A DNA stretch of 64,000 nucleotides, taken from contig NZ_FNCN01000021.1 of NCBI RefSeq assembly GCF_900100605.1, positions 46,344-110,343 on the forward strand, read 5' to 3'. This DNA is from Sinosporangium album. Its GTDB lineage: Bacteria > Actinomycetota > Actinomycetes > Streptosporangiales > Streptosporangiaceae. The notes beneath the pieces were generated by a model, which saw nothing but the letters and a program-made list of their open reading frames with translations, did not search any database and was not told the origin of the DNA. Shown here one piece after another: positions 49,753 to 59,305 of the stretch. How positions within the stretch are numbered: the stretch's first letter is position 1; each line of letters starts with the position of its first letter. The position numbers and the translations under genes are program-made.

Positions 49753-50148
49753 TCAGTCCTCGACCAGCCCGACGACTTTAACCGCGACGCCATTCTTGTG
49801 GGTGACGGTGGCGTAGATCGCGTACTTGTTCTTCTTCAGCGTCTTCTCAAGCTGGGCGGGCGTGCAGGTGTAGGACAGGGCGCGGCCCCGTGCGGCGCAG
49901 ATGTCGCCGAGACGGTCGATGACCTTGGTGTCGTTGGCAAGCCACAGAATCCGGCCGGTCTTGCCATGGCCGGGGTTGACAATAATCTTGCCCGGAGCGA
50001 GATATTCGAGTTCGCCGGTGATTTTTTTGGCCTTCGACGTGCCGGAGGTGGCCGTGGCGTCGGTGGTGGAGGCGAACGTGGCGGTGGTCGCCGCGCCCAC
50101 ACCCGCGAGGGCGATGATTCCGGCCACGGCAGCATGAATAACTCGCAT
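49753..50148 (-). CDS. Small secreted protein of unknown function
   Basis: The 131-residue protein has a Sec signal peptide (MRVIHAAVAGIIALAGVGAATTATFA, cleavage after about residue 26). The mature domain includes ITGELEYLAPGKIIVNPGHGKTGRILWLANDTKVIDRLGDICAARG and contains two cysteines likely to form a disulphide. The ATG is preceded by AGGGG. I do not recognise a family. Confidence 0.75.
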   Translation of the reverse strand: MRVIHAAVAGIIALAGVGAATTATFASTTDATATSGTSKAKKITGELEYLAPGKIIVNPGHGKTGRILWLANDTKVIDRLGDICAARGRALSYTCTPAQLEKTLKKNKYAIYATVTHKNGVAVKVVGLVED

Positions 50149-50531
50149 GAGATAACCCCTGAGTGCTCTGTCGGTGATGTGGATTCGGGAGGGTGTGTCC
50201 CGCCCGTCCATATGGATAGATGCACGGAGTTGGGAGAAAGTTGCGAGTTTTTTGAGGCTGTCACCTCGTCATGGATGACGTGCGGAGAGGCCATGAACAG
50301 GCTATGAGCGGCGCTCCGACGGATGACAACGCTTGGTGAGGCACGGCGTGTGGGGCGGGGGAGGATGCCGCTCGCGGTCGGCACCCCCTGGTTCCCCCGG
50401 TCAAGGCGGATCAGTCCACGCGGGCAGGGCAGGTCGTCCTGCGGCCGCATGCTCCTCCACAGGTGCACTGTCGAAGGCACACACCACACGGTCGCGCCCG
50501 AGGAGTCAATCCCCCGAAACTCCGGTCGCCT
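50149..50531. other. Intergenic region without recognisable gene
   Basis: A 383-bp gap between two minus-strand genes. Nothing beyond the presumed promoter of the secreted-protein gene can be supported; short open frames here are Arg/Ser-rich and lack ribosome-binding sites. Confidence 0.5.
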
Positions 50532-51341
50532 CTAGATGCGGGTGCGGAACACATTGATGGCGATGGGGGCGAAGACCAGCGCGAACCCGGCAGCCCACAG
50601 CAAGGACACCAACGCGGGGCTCGCGACCTCGCCGCCGATCATCATGCCGCGGATCGCGTCGGCCAAGTGAGTCACAGGGTTGAGGTCGGACCACGTCTTG
50701 AGCCAGGCCGGGAAGGTGTCGGCCGGCACCAGGGCGCTGCTGGTGAACGTGAGCGGCATCATCGCCGAGAAGCTGATCATCTGGACCTTCTCCGGGCTGG
50801 ACGCGATGAGCCCGATCAGCACCGACATCCAGGCCATGGCCAGCGAGACCACGACCAGCAGGGCGAGTGCCCCGAGCACGCCCAGCAGATCGGTCTGCAC
50901 GCGAAAGCCCAGCACCGCGCCGAAACCCACGAGCAGGGCGAACGCCCAGATCTGCTTGAACGTGTCCGCGATGACCCGGCCCGCCAGGGGAGCGGTGCGG
51001 GAGATCGGCAGGCTGCGCAGACGGTCGAACACGCCCTTGGTGATGTCGGAGTTGAGCCCGATCGCCGTGGACAGCGTGTAGAACAGCGCGTTCTGCACCA
51101 GGAGCCCGGGGAGGGCGAACTGGAGGTAATCACCCGTGGAGCCGGAGATCGCGCCGCCGAACACGTAGGTGAACAGCAGCAGGAACATGATCGGCTGGAT
51201 GCTGAGATCGAGCAGCTCCCAGGGGTTGTGCTTGATCTGCACCAGGCTGCGCCACGCCAATGTCGCGGTCTGCTGGATCGTGGCTCCGACGCCGACACGG
51301 CTACTCGGAGGGGACGCGGCTTTCGCCGTCATGGTGCTCAC
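50532..51341 (-). CDS. ABC-2 type exporter permease (DrrB-like)
   Basis: The 269-residue protein has six hydrophobic segments and the ABC-2 membrane domain. Features include the re-entrant EK region (NSDITKGVFDRLRSLPISRTAPLAGRVIADTF) and the C-terminal helix pair, with LKTWSDLNPVTHLADAIRGMMIG typical of daunorubicin-resistance DrrB proteins. The GTG start follows GAGGAATCACC. It pairs with the ATPase gene 157 bp upstream. Confidence 0.9.
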   Translation of the reverse strand: MSTMTAKAASPPSSRVGVGATIQQTATLAWRSLVQIKHNPWELLDLSIQPIMFLLLFTYVFGGAISGSTGDYLQFALPGLLVQNALFYTLSTAIGLNSDITKGVFDRLRSLPISRTAPLAGRVIADTFKQIWAFALLVGFGAVLGFRVQTDLLGVLGALALLVVVSLAMAWMSVLIGLIASSPEKVQMISFSAMMPLTFTSSALVPADTFPAWLKTWSDLNPVTHLADAIRGMMIGGEVASPALVSLLWAAGFALVFAPIAINVFRTRI

Positions 51342-51498
51342 GGTGATTCCTCGCTGTGGTTCGACGTTTCGTGCATGGAAATGTTGGGGCGGACGTCGCC
51401 CCCGGCGGCCCGGTGCCCGCCGCCCCGGTGCCCGCCGCCTCGGCCGACGACGCCGACATCGCTCAAGTCGGCGCTCAAGTCGGCGCTTACACCGGCGC

Positions 51499-52482
51499 TC
51501 ACACCGTCGCCGTCGACTTCGCCTCGGCCTTGTCGCTGTCGTCGGCCTCCTGCTCCGCGCGGTGGCCGGTGAGCGTCAGGAACACCTCGTCGAGGCTCGG
51601 CTTGCGCAGCGACAGCTCGGAGGCGACCACGCCGAGGTCGTCGAGGCGGCGCACGATGGCCGGCACGACCGCAGGGTCATGGACCGACGCGGTCACCTTG
51701 CCCGACACCACCTCGGGCACCGTGTCGAGCACGTCGCCGACCACCTTGGAGACCACGTCGAGCCGGCTTTCGTCGATCGGGCGGACTTCGAGAACCTGGG
51801 ACCCCGCCCTGGCCTTGAGCTGGTCGGAACTGCCGGACGCGATCACCTTGCCGTGGTCGAAGACCACGATGTCGTCGGCGAGTTGGTCGGCCTCCTCCAG
51901 GTATTGCGTGGTGAGGAGAACGGTCACCCCGTCGGCCATCAGGCCGCGCACGACATCCCACAGCTCGGTGCGGCTGCGCGGGTCGAGGCCGGTGGTGGGC
52001 TCGTCGAGGAACAGCACCTCGGGCCTGCCGATGAGGCTGGCCGCCAGGTCGAGCCGCCTGCGCATGCCGCCGGAGAAGGTCTTGGCGGCGCGCCCGCCGG
52101 CCTCCGTCAGGGAGAACCGGTCGAGCAGCTCCGCGGCCCGCCGTTTGGCCTCGGGGCGCGACAGGCCGAGCAGTCGCCCGATCATGACGAGGTTCTCGGT
52201 GCCGGTCAGCATCTCGTCGACCGACGCGTATTGCCCGGTCAGCCCGATGAGGGAGCGGACCTTGTGGGCCTCGCGGAACAGATCGAAACCGGCCACGGTC
52301 GCGGTGCCCTTGTCCGGGCGTAGCAGTGTCGCCAGTATTCGCACGGCCGTGGTCTTGCCTGCGCCGTTCGGACCGAGCACGCCGAGCAGCCGCCCCTGCC
52401 GGACCTCCAGGTCGACCCCGTCGAGGGCCTTGGTCGCACCGTAGTGCTTGACCAGGCCCTCCGCCTGAATCGCGTATCGCAT
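51499..52482 (-). CDS. ABC exporter ATPase (DrrA-like)
   Basis: The 327-residue nucleotide-binding protein has Walker A (GVLGPNGAGKTTAVRIL), the signature TFSGGMRRRLDLAASLIG, Walker B (VLFLDEPTTGLDPRSR) and the switch His (LLTTQYLEEAD). It also has the C-terminal DrrA extension (LRKPSLDEVFLTLTGHRAE). Homologues export daunorubicin and other hydrophobic antibiotics. The ATG is chosen because GAGAGGACG lies upstream and MRYAIQAEGLVKHYG is the normal start. It is not adjacent to the island, so a link to its product is speculative. Confidence 0.9.
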   Translation of the reverse strand: MRYAIQAEGLVKHYGATKALDGVDLEVRQGRLLGVLGPNGAGKTTAVRILATLLRPDKGTATVAGFDLFREAHKVRSLIGLTGQYASVDEMLTGTENLVMIGRLLGLSRPEAKRRAAELLDRFSLTEAGGRAAKTFSGGMRRRLDLAASLIGRPEVLFLDEPTTGLDPRSRTELWDVVRGLMADGVTVLLTTQYLEEADQLADDIVVFDHGKVIASGSSDQLKARAGSQVLEVRPIDESRLDVVSKVVGDVLDTVPEVVSGKVTASVHDPAVVPAIVRRLDDLGVVASELSLRKPSLDEVFLTLTGHRAEQEADDSDKAEAKSTATV

Positions 52483-52955
52483 GCGTCGTCCTCTCGTTGT
52501 GCAGTCCCCCATCATGGACGACGGGACTGACATTTCTGGGGTTTGCGGATAGCCCCAGATGGGGAGATATTTCGGACCTTCCTTCCACCCCCAGGAAGTC
52601 GATCTTGAATCCGTCTCACCCTTTCCGATCAATCGGATGTCAGTCGTCTAATGGGTGATCGTGCTGAAAAGTCTCCTCACGGCACCGGAGGGAGTCACCT
52701 GTAGCCAGGTAAAGATCACATGATCTGCGCTCAAACGATAATCACCGACATTCACCGACATTCACCCACGTTCTCCGGCACGTCGCCACGCCCGCTCCCC
52801 TGGACAAAGACCCCTTGTCGCGGATTCTCTGTACGGCATCCGCCAAATCGGCGGACCACCGAAATCCCAGCCCGGCATAACCGCCGCCACCCCAACATGC
52901 CTTGAAAGCCGAAATTTCCTGACAACGCCGCTGCGGCTTTCGCGATACTGGCGCA
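52483..52955. promoter_or_regulatory. Divergent intergenic region
   Basis: About 470 bp between the divergent DrrA-like and signal-peptidase-like genes. It must hold promoters for both. A short direct repeat of ACCGACATTCACC-type sequence occurs near 52744-52770. I see no gene. Confidence 0.5.
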
Positions 52956-53478
52956 GTGATCTTCCGTAGATCGACCGCTCTCCTCGTCGCCGCGACCCTC
53001 ACGGCGACCGGATGTCTTCCCAACGCCGACAACCCCCAAGGGCTCCAGCGGTGGCGTGTCCTCTCCGACTCGATGTCACCCACACTCAAGTCCGGCAGTT
53101 ACGTCCATGTACGGATGACCGAGAGGTCCTACACCCCGAAAGCCAGCGAGATCGTTCTGTTCCGCACGCCGGAAACCTGGAAGTCCGATCCGGACACTCA
53201 CGTCATCGCGAGGGTCATCGGACTCCCGGGGACCACCGTGGCCTGCTGCGATCCCACAGATCGGTTACTCATCGACGGTAAGCCGCTGGACGAGCCCTAT
53301 CTGGCCGGCGCAACCCTCGCCACTCGACTTCGGGCCGGTGGAGATCCCTCCGGGCCGCCTCTGGGTGCAGGGCGACAGCCGCCCGACCGCCATCGACTCG
53401 CGCGGGATACAGGCGATGCATGGCGACGGCACCGTTCCCGTGTCCCATGTGGTCGGTGTCATCGTGCCCCGGCCGTAG
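52956..53478 (+). pseudogene. Frameshifted signal-peptidase-I-like lipoprotein gene
   Basis: The first frame encodes a lipoprotein-like signal (LTATGC lipobox, Cys20) and the front half of an S26 signal peptidase: nucleophile Ser39 in SDSMSPTLKSGSYV and the ARVIGLPGTTV box. After about residue 124 (near 53328) the family match moves to another frame (FGPVEIPPGRLWVQGDSRPTAIDSRG ... VVGVIVPRP, stop at 53476-53478). This needs a single indel. The lysine general base expected before RVIGLPG is Ala85 here. So the gene is both shifted and probably non-catalytic, unless the shift is a sequencing error. Confidence 0.75.
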
Positions 53479-53479
53479 G

Positions 53480-54652
53480 TCAGTCCCAGGGAAGCGTGAG
53501 GTTCCGCCCGGTGGCGGGCGCGAACAGGTGGATCTTCGACGGGTCGCACCAGACCCGGCGGATCTCGCCTTCCCGCACCGTCGACTCCGCAGAGAACCGC
53601 GTGACCAGGGTCGCGGTCGGTCCGCCGAGGCTGTCGGCACCGGAATCGACGGCGATCTCGTCGAGTACGGCGGAGCTCACCCGCGGTTCTTCCAGGGTGA
53701 AGTAGACGTATTTGTCCGACCCCATGGACTCCACCACGTCCACCTGGGCCTCGAACACGATCCCCTCTCCCGCGGCCAGTGCGGCGTCCTCGAAGTGCTC
53801 CGGCCGCAGGCCCACGATGAGCCGCCGGGGGGCGTCGAGGTGTCGCAGCCGGGCGATGAGCCGTACGTCCAGGGGAATGTCCCCGAGCGCGGTGCGCAGG
53901 CGAGCGTCCTCGATATCGGCGGTGATGAAATTCATCGACGGCGATCCGATGAATCCGGCGACGAACAGATTGGCGGGATGGTCGTAGAGGACTTGCGGTT
54001 CGCCGACCTGCTGCACGTTTCCACCGCGCATGACGACGACTCTGTCGCCGAGCGTCATCGCCTCCGTCTGGTCGTGCGTGACGTAAACGGTGGTGGTGCC
54101 GAGCCGGTTCTGCAGTCTGGCGACCTGGGTGCGCATGTGGACACGGAGTTTGGCGTCGAGGTTCGACAGCGGCTCGTCCATGAGAAACGCCTTGGGGGAG
54201 CGGACGATGGCCCGGCCCATGGCGACGCGCTGCCGTTGGCCGCCGGAGAGGCCGGCGGGGCGGCGGTCGAGCAGGTCCGTGAGTTCCAGGGAGCGGGCCG
54301 CTTCGAGAACTTTGCTGTTGATCGTCTCCTTGTTGAACTTGGCGAGCTTCAACGGAAAGGCGATGTTGTCCCGGACTGTCATGTTGGGATACAGGGCGTA
54401 CGACTGGAACACCATGGCGATGTCCCTGTCGCGCGGCGCGCGTTCGTTCATGCGTTCGCCCCCGATGCGCAGTTCGCCGGAGCTGATGTCCTCCAGCCCC
54501 GCGATCATGTTCAGGGTCGTGGACTTGCCGCACCCGGACGGGCCCACGAGGATGACGAATTCGCCGTCCACGATGTGCAGGTCGACGGCCCGCACGGCCG
54601 TGGTCCCGTCGGGGAAGACCTTGCTCACCTTGTCCAGCACAATGTCGGCCAC
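53480..54652 (-). CDS. Carbohydrate ABC importer ATPase (UgpC/MsiK type)
   Basis: The 390-residue protein has Walker A (LVGPSGCGKSTTLNMIAGLE), Q loop (FQSYALYPNMTVRDNI), the signature LSGGQRQRVAMGRAIVR, Walker B (AFLMDEPLSNLDAKLR) and H loop (YVTHDQTEAM). A C-terminal OB/TOBE region follows (IVGLRPEHFEDAAL). It energises sugar uptake with the two permeases upstream. The GTG start lies 5 bp after GGAGG, the last copy of a five-fold tandem repeat of that sequence. Confidence 0.94.
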   Translation of the reverse strand: MADIVLDKVSKVFPDGTTAVRAVDLHIVDGEFVILVGPSGCGKSTTLNMIAGLEDISSGELRIGGERMNERAPRDRDIAMVFQSYALYPNMTVRDNIAFPLKLAKFNKETINSKVLEAARSLELTDLLDRRPAGLSGGQRQRVAMGRAIVRSPKAFLMDEPLSNLDAKLRVHMRTQVARLQNRLGTTTVYVTHDQTEAMTLGDRVVVMRGGNVQQVGEPQVLYDHPANLFVAGFIGSPSMNFITADIEDARLRTALGDIPLDVRLIARLRHLDAPRRLIVGLRPEHFEDAALAAGEGIVFEAQVDVVESMGSDKYVYFTLEEPRVSSAVLDEIAVDSGADSLGGPTATLVTRFSAESTVREGEIRRVWCDPSKIHLFAPATGRNLTLPWD

Positions 54653-54653
54653 G

Positions 54654-54698
54654 ATGCCTCCAATGCCTCCAATGCCTCCAATGCCTCCAATGCCTCCA
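54654..54698. repeat. Five 9-bp tandem repeats, each a Shine-Dalgarno sequence
   Basis: ATGCCTCCA on the plus strand is TGGAGGCAT on the coding strand. Five exact copies fill the 53-bp gap between the permease stop and the ATPase GTG start. The proximal GGAGG sits at ideal spacing, and the four others are extra anti-Shine-Dalgarno targets. Confidence 0.95.
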
Positions 54699-54705
54699 GT
54701 CCCCC

Positions 54706-55524
54706 CTAGCCCTTGACCGCGCCGGACGTCAGGCCCGAAACAATCCGACGCTGGAACAACAGCACGAAGAGGATGACCGGTACGGTGATCACCACGGCCG
54801 CGGCCGAGATGGAGCCGGTGGGGTCCTCGAACTGGGACTCGCCGGTGAAGAAGGACAGCGCGACGGGCACCGTACGCGATCGTTCCGTCGACGTGAGTGA
54901 GATCGCGAACAGGAAGTCGTTCCAGCAGAAGATGAAGACCAGGATGGCGCCGGTGACGACACCTGGTGCCGCCAGGGGCGCGATGACCTTGCGGAATGCC
55001 TGGCCTTGGGTGGCGCCGTCCATGACGGCGGCTTTCTCAAGCTCCCAGGGGACCTGCTGGAAGAACGCGGACAAGGTCTGAATCGCGAGCGGCAACGAAA
55101 AGGTGATGTACGGCAGGATCAGCCCCCACCACGTGTCGAACAGCCCGAGCGCCCGCTCGATCTGGAAGAGCGGTGAGATAAGCGACACCTGTGGAAACAT
55201 CGCGATCATCAGGGAGATAGCAACCAGCAGGTTCTTCCCGGGAAAGGACAGCCTCGCGATGGCGTACGCCGCCAGCAGGCCGAGCAGTACGGCGATCGCC
55301 GTCGAGATCGCGGCGATGCCGAGGGAGTTGACCAGGGCGCGGATGAACTGGTCGGTCTGGAAGATGCCGCGGTAGTTGTCGAGTGTCCATGCGCGCGGAA
55401 TGAAGTTGCCGTCGTTGATCGTGGCCGGCGTCTTGAAGGACAGGGACGCTATCCACAGCACCGGCACAAGCGCGTAGGCGACCACGAGGACATTGACGAA
55501 ACCCCAGCGCCACGCCGTCCTCAC
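54706..55524 (-). CDS. Carbohydrate ABC importer permease, second subunit
   Basis: The 272-residue MalG-like permease has six predicted helices and the EAA loop ([34 protein letters not shown]) that docks on the ATPase. The GTG start ([15 protein letters not shown]) has GGAGGGGAG upstream and overlaps the first permease stop (GTGA). Confidence 0.93.
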   Translation of the reverse strand: MRTAWRWGFVNVLVVAYALVPVLWIASLSFKTPATINDGNFIPRAWTLDNYRGIFQTDQFIRALVNSLGIAAISTAIAVLLGLLAAYAIARLSFPGKNLLVAISLMIAMFPQVSLISPLFQIERALGLFDTWWGLILPYITFSLPLAIQTLSAFFQQVPWELEKAAVMDGATQGQAFRKVIAPLAAPGVVTGAILVFIFCWNDFLFAISLTSTERSRTVPVALSFFTGESQFEDPTGSISAAAVVITVPVILFVLLFQRRIVSGLTSGAVKG

Positions 55525-56534
55525 CTGCGCTCCCCTCCCGGGGCCGCTCCTGAGGTCTCCCCAGGGGCCGAGGTGCCGAGGACCCGGACGAAGACGTAGG
55601 CGATGGCGGCGACCGTGAGGAAGATGAGCACCGACATGGTCGATCCGATGCCCACATTGAGCCCTTTGATGAGGTTGTTGTAGGCCAGGATGGAAACCGA
55701 GGACGTCTCGTTGGCCCCTCTGGTCAGGATGTAGATGTTGTCGAAGATCCGGAATGCGTCGAGTGTGCGGAACAGCAGCGCCACCAGGATCGCGGGCCTC
55801 ATGACCGGCAGCATGACCCTGGTGAAGCGCTGCCACCCGTTCGCCCCGTCGACCGAGGCCGCCTTCACCAGGTCATCCGGCACGAGCACAAGTCCGGCCA
55901 TGAGGAGCAACGCCATAAACGGGGTTGTTTTCCACACCTCGGCCAGGATGATGATGGCCAGCGACGAGGCACGCTCGGTCAACGGCGCGGCTCCGCCGTA
56001 CAGATCGGCGAGGTAACCGGTGCCGGGCGTCCACGCGTAGCGCCAGGAGAACGCGGCGACCACCGTGACGATGCCGTAGGGAATGAGGACGGATGTCCGC
56101 ACCAGGCCGCGCCCGACAACGGTGCGATGCATGACATAGGCCAGCGCCATTCCCAGCACCAGCTCAATCGCCACGGAGACGACCGTGATCAGCATGGTCA
56201 CCCCGAAGGCCGTCCACCAGTAGGAGTTCGTGAGCACCGTGGCATAGTTCGCCAGCCCCACGAACTTTTGCTCATCCGGAAATTTCAGGTCGAACCGCTG
56301 GAGCGACAGCCAGACCGCGTACACGATCGGCCATCCGGTGACAGCGAGCATGACCAGCGCCGCCGGAGCGCACAGCAACCACGCGAGCCGCCGCTCTGCC
56401 CGCCTCCCCGCGCTCAGCCGCCGTCCCCTCCCCGAAGCCGAAGCCGAAGCCGAAGCCGAAGCCGCGGCCGTATCCGGGCCGCGCCGCCTCCCGGCGCTCC
56501 CACCGCACCCCGTCACGTCGGCAGGCCCCGTCAT
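55521..56534 (-). CDS. Carbohydrate ABC importer permease, first subunit
   Basis: The 337-residue MalF/UgpA-like permease has the EAA loop [33 protein letters not shown]. About 60 N-terminal residues precede the first helix and include an Ala-Ser repeat encoded by a 6-bp microsatellite. The ATG (MTGPADVTG) lies 16 bp after the binding-protein stop. Confidence 0.92.
   Translation of the reverse strand: MTGPADVTGCGGSAGRRRGPDTAAASASASASASGRGRRLSAGRRAERRLAWLLCAPAALVMLAVTGWPIVYAVWLSLQRFDLKFPDEQKFVGLANYATVLTNSYWWTAFGVTMLITVVSVAIELVLGMALAYVMHRTVVGRGLVRTSVLIPYGIVTVVAAFSWRYAWTPGTGYLADLYGGAAPLTERASSLAIIILAEVWKTTPFMALLLMAGLVLVPDDLVKAASVDGANGWQRFTRVMLPVMRPAILVALLFRTLDAFRIFDNIYILTRGANETSSVSILAYNNLIKGLNVGIGSTMSVLIFLTVAAIAYVFVRVLGTSAPGETSGAAPGGERR
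56434..56463. repeat. Five 6-bp tandem repeats in the permease N-terminus
   Basis: GAAGCC is repeated five times on the plus strand, encoding an alternating Ala/Ser run before the first membrane helix. Copy-number change would keep the frame, altering only linker length. Confidence 0.9.
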
Positions 56535-56550
56535 GACAGGGGGTTCCAGG

Positions 56551-57849
56551 TCATGGAAGCACGCCCCTGGATTCCAGGGCCTCCTGCAAGGACTCACGCA
56601 TCTCATCAGCCGTACGGCGCGGCTCGATGGCCGACGGAGGCGACAACAGCGCCGATATCACCGTGGAGACGTTCTGGTATGCGGGGGTGCGAGGCCGAAT
56701 GGCAGGCTCCTTGAGCTCGGCGAGGATCGCGTCCCTCATCGGATACGCGTATGCCATCTCCGGCCGCGAATACACGCTCTCGATGGTCGGCGGCACACCG
56801 TCGGTGATTCCGGAATAGAACTGATTCTCCGCACTGCGGATGCACGCTGCGGCCTCGAAGGCGAGGTCCGGATGGGGGGAGAAACGGCTGACCGCGAGGT
56901 TGGTGCCGCCGATGGTGACCCTGCTTGGCACACCCGGATAAATCCCGGGATAGCGGGCCCACCGCACCTTCCTCGCCAGCTCCGGCGCCGCCTTCGCCAT
57001 CGCCGGATAGACGAACGGCCAGTTAAGCTGAAACGCCCCATGACCCGCCTGGAAGCGCAGACGCGCCTCGTCCTCCTGCGCGTTGGTGAACGACGCATCG
57101 GTCACCCCAGACGTCGCGAACCTATGCAAAACGCTAAGCGCCTTCACAGCCCCCGCGTCCAGCACCGCCCTGGTGCCCTCCGCGTTCAGAATGTGCCCGC
57201 CCGCACTGGCGACCAGCGTGTTGAACAGCACCACCAGCCCCTCATACTGCGCCCCCATCGTGATGACCTGGTACGGCTTGCGCCCACTCTTCAGCCGTTG
57301 CGCCATCGCGATCATCTCGTCCCACGTCGCCGGCGGCCGATGGACGAGATCCGTGCGATACCAGAGCAACTGGGTGTTGGTGTTCTTCGGTGCGGCATAC
57401 AGCATCCCCTGGTACTTCGCCGACTCCAGGGGCCCCGCCAGCGTGCCGCGTTCCACCTCGGCACGCCGGGCACCCGTCCACGGGAGAATCCACTTGGCGC
57501 TGGCGAACTCCTGCGTCCAGGTGACATCCAGCCCCATGACATCCATACCGGTGTCCTCCGCCGCCAGCCTGCGCACCATCTGCGTGCGCTGATCGTCCGC
57601 GCTGCGCGGAAGCACCTGGTAGACGATGCGGTAGCGCCCGTCGGCCTGTGCCGTACACCCGTCCACGATCCGTGCGAGGCTCTGCTCGGGCGGGTAGTAG
57701 AAATTTATCTCCGGCATTCCGCCGCTATATGAACCGCACGCGGTGAGCGGCGCGGCGATGAAGAAGGCGGCGACTATGCGAGCTGTGACTATGCGAGCTG
57801 TGACTATACGGGCCGCGACTAGGTGAGCCGCGTGAAACATACGCCTCAT
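56551..57849 (-). CDS. Extracellular solute-binding lipoprotein of the sugar importer
   Basis: The 432-residue protein has a lipoprotein signal ending APLTACGS. Its binding-protein fold is of ABC cluster 1 type (YQVLPRSADDQRTQMVRRLAAEDTGMDVMGLDVTWTQEFASAKWILPW; AAPKNTNTQLLWYRTDLV). It captures a sugar or oligosaccharide for the downstream permeases. Trehalose/maltose-type is a guess. The ATG (MRRMFHAAH) is chosen because GGAGCG lies 6 bp upstream; longer starts are open. The signal peptide contains repeated ARIVT units from a 15-bp tandem repeat. Confidence 0.9.
   Translation of the reverse strand: MRRMFHAAHLVAARIVTARIVTARIVAAFFIAAPLTACGSYSGGMPEINFYYPPEQSLARIVDGCTAQADGRYRIVYQVLPRSADDQRTQMVRRLAAEDTGMDVMGLDVTWTQEFASAKWILPWTGARRAEVERGTLAGPLESAKYQGMLYAAPKNTNTQLLWYRTDLVHRPPATWDEMIAMAQRLKSGRKPYQVITMGAQYEGLVVLFNTLVASAGGHILNAEGTRAVLDAGAVKALSVLHRFATSGVTDASFTNAQEDEARLRFQAGHGAFQLNWPFVYPAMAKAAPELARKVRWARYPGIYPGVPSRVTIGGTNLAVSRFSPHPDLAFEAAACIRSAENQFYSGITDGVPPTIESVYSRPEMAYAYPMRDAILAELKEPAIRPRTPAYQNVSTVISALLSPPSAIEPRRTADEMRESLQEALESRGVLP
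57772..57831. repeat. 15-bp tandem repeat in the binding-protein signal peptide
   Basis: GACTATGCGAGCTGT occurs twice exactly, followed by two diverged copies, and encodes the repeated ARIVT/ARIVA of the signal sequence. Copy-number change keeps the frame but would alter hydrophobic-core length. Confidence 0.85.
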
Positions 57850-58023
57850 CAGTCGCTCCATATCCAGTGACCGAGCGCTCTTCATCCGCATCGATGTCCG
57901 TGGAAAGAGACCTTCGAGCAAAACGTGCGCTGACCGTTGCCGCATCACCGGATATCTGACCCTCCGGGAGTCGGACCGCCCCCAACTCCCGGGCAAATCA
58001 CTGTGCTTTCCTGATTACCACCT

Positions 58024-59247
58024 TCACTTCATCCGGCTCAGATGCCGGCGCGCGGGAGAAACGGTCGACACCTGCTCCGCGCGCCCGATGGTGGCTCCCA
58101 CGAAAATCAGGCGAAGTGCACGTTCTGTCGCATCTGTAATGAGTTGCTCGGCCTGAGAGATCGCCTCCGACAGAGCGATCGGAGCGGCCAGAATGCCGGC
58201 GAAAGCATCGATACCCGCGTCATAGCTGCTCTGCGCGCCATGTCCGATCGTGCCGGCCAGCGCGATGACCGGCCTGCCGTACTTTTTGGCCCTCCGCGCC
58301 ACCTCGGCCGGTACCTTGCCCCGCGGCGTCTGGAAGTCGATCGCGCCCTCCGCCGTGATGACCAGGTCGGCCATGGCCAGCCGGGCGTCGAGATCCACAT
58401 GGTTGAGCATGACGTCGAACCGCGGCAGCAGCCGTGCACCGAGCACTCCCGCGAGACCCGCGCCGAGGCCGCCCGACGCGCCGCCCCCCGCGGCTGTGCT
58501 GAGGTCAAGCCCGCCATGCGCGGAAAGCAGCCACGCCCAGTGGTCCATCGCCTCGGAGAGCCGCTCCACCTGCTCCGGCGTCGCCCCCTTCTGCGGTCCG
58601 AAGACCCTGGCCACCCCACGCTCCCCGGTGAGCAGATTGTGGGGGTTGCAGGCGACGAGAATCTCCGTGGACGCCAGCCTCGGGTCGAGCTCCGAGGTGT
58701 CCAGCGACGCCACCGAGGAGAGTACGGCACCGCCTCGCCCCACCGGCTCGCCGTCCGCGTCGAGCAGCCGCATGCCGAGCGCGCGCAGCGCCCCGGCGCC
58801 ACCGTCGGATGTGCCCGAATCACCGCATCCCACGAGGATCCGTTCGCAGCCGGCATCGAGGGCGGCCCGGATGAGTTGGCCCACGCCGTACGTGCAGGTG
58901 CGCCCCGGATCGCGTTCCCCCGGCGGCACCAGGCGCAGGCCCGCCGCTGCGGCCATCTCGACGACGGCGGTGCGCGGCCCCCGGCCGCCGAGCACCGCGA
59001 AGTGAGAGGCCACGGGCCGGCCGACCGGGCCCTCCACCGTGACCTCGACGATGTCCCCTCCGGTGGCCGCGGCCAGGGTCTTCGCCGACCCCTCTCCGCC
59101 GTCGACCAGGGGGATGGTATCGACCACCGCGCCGGGAACTACCCTGCGCACACCGGCGGCGATGGCGTCGGCGACGGCTTCGGCGGTCAGAGACTCCTTG
59201 AATCCACTCGGTGCGATCGCAAACCGCATGGGGACAGTCGCGGGCAT
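58024..59247 (-). CDS. glxK: Glycerate 2-kinase (GK-II, GlxK family)
   Basis: The 407-residue kinase phosphorylates glycerate. Family landmarks are FAIAPSGFKESLTAEAVADAIAAGV, VPLVDGGEGSAKTL-like (IPLVDGGEGSAKTLAAATGG), ERILVGCGDSGTSDGGAGALRALG, GGASGGLGAGLAGVLGA and DLVITAEGAIDFQTPRGKVPAEVARRAKK. The ATG directly after GGAGGAACC is chosen. The SLC13-type transporter gene is 58 bp upstream on the same strand, suggesting coupled uptake and phosphorylation of a small acid. Confidence 0.93.
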   Translation of the reverse strand: MPATVPMRFAIAPSGFKESLTAEAVADAIAAGVRRVVPGAVVDTIPLVDGGEGSAKTLAAATGGDIVEVTVEGPVGRPVASHFAVLGGRGPRTAVVEMAAAAGLRLVPPGERDPGRTCTYGVGQLIRAALDAGCERILVGCGDSGTSDGGAGALRALGMRLLDADGEPVGRGGAVLSSVASLDTSELDPRLASTEILVACNPHNLLTGERGVARVFGPQKGATPEQVERLSEAMDHWAWLLSAHGGLDLSTAAGGGASGGLGAGLAGVLGARLLPRFDVMLNHVDLDARLAMADLVITAEGAIDFQTPRGKVPAEVARRAKKYGRPVIALAGTIGHGAQSSYDAGIDAFAGILAAPIALSEAISQAEQLITDATERALRLIFVGATIGRAEQVSTVSPARRHLSRMK

Positions 59248-59305
59248 GGTTCCTCCAATGGGGAGTTATGAAAGGGCTGAATCACACGGATTTCGGAGGG
59301 TGCGG

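Noticed and set aside
51342..51498. Repeated GCTCAAGTCGGC-like motifs between the exporter genes as operator sites
   Set aside because: The repeats are short, irregular and typical of G/C-rich slippage; no regulator gene is adjacent.
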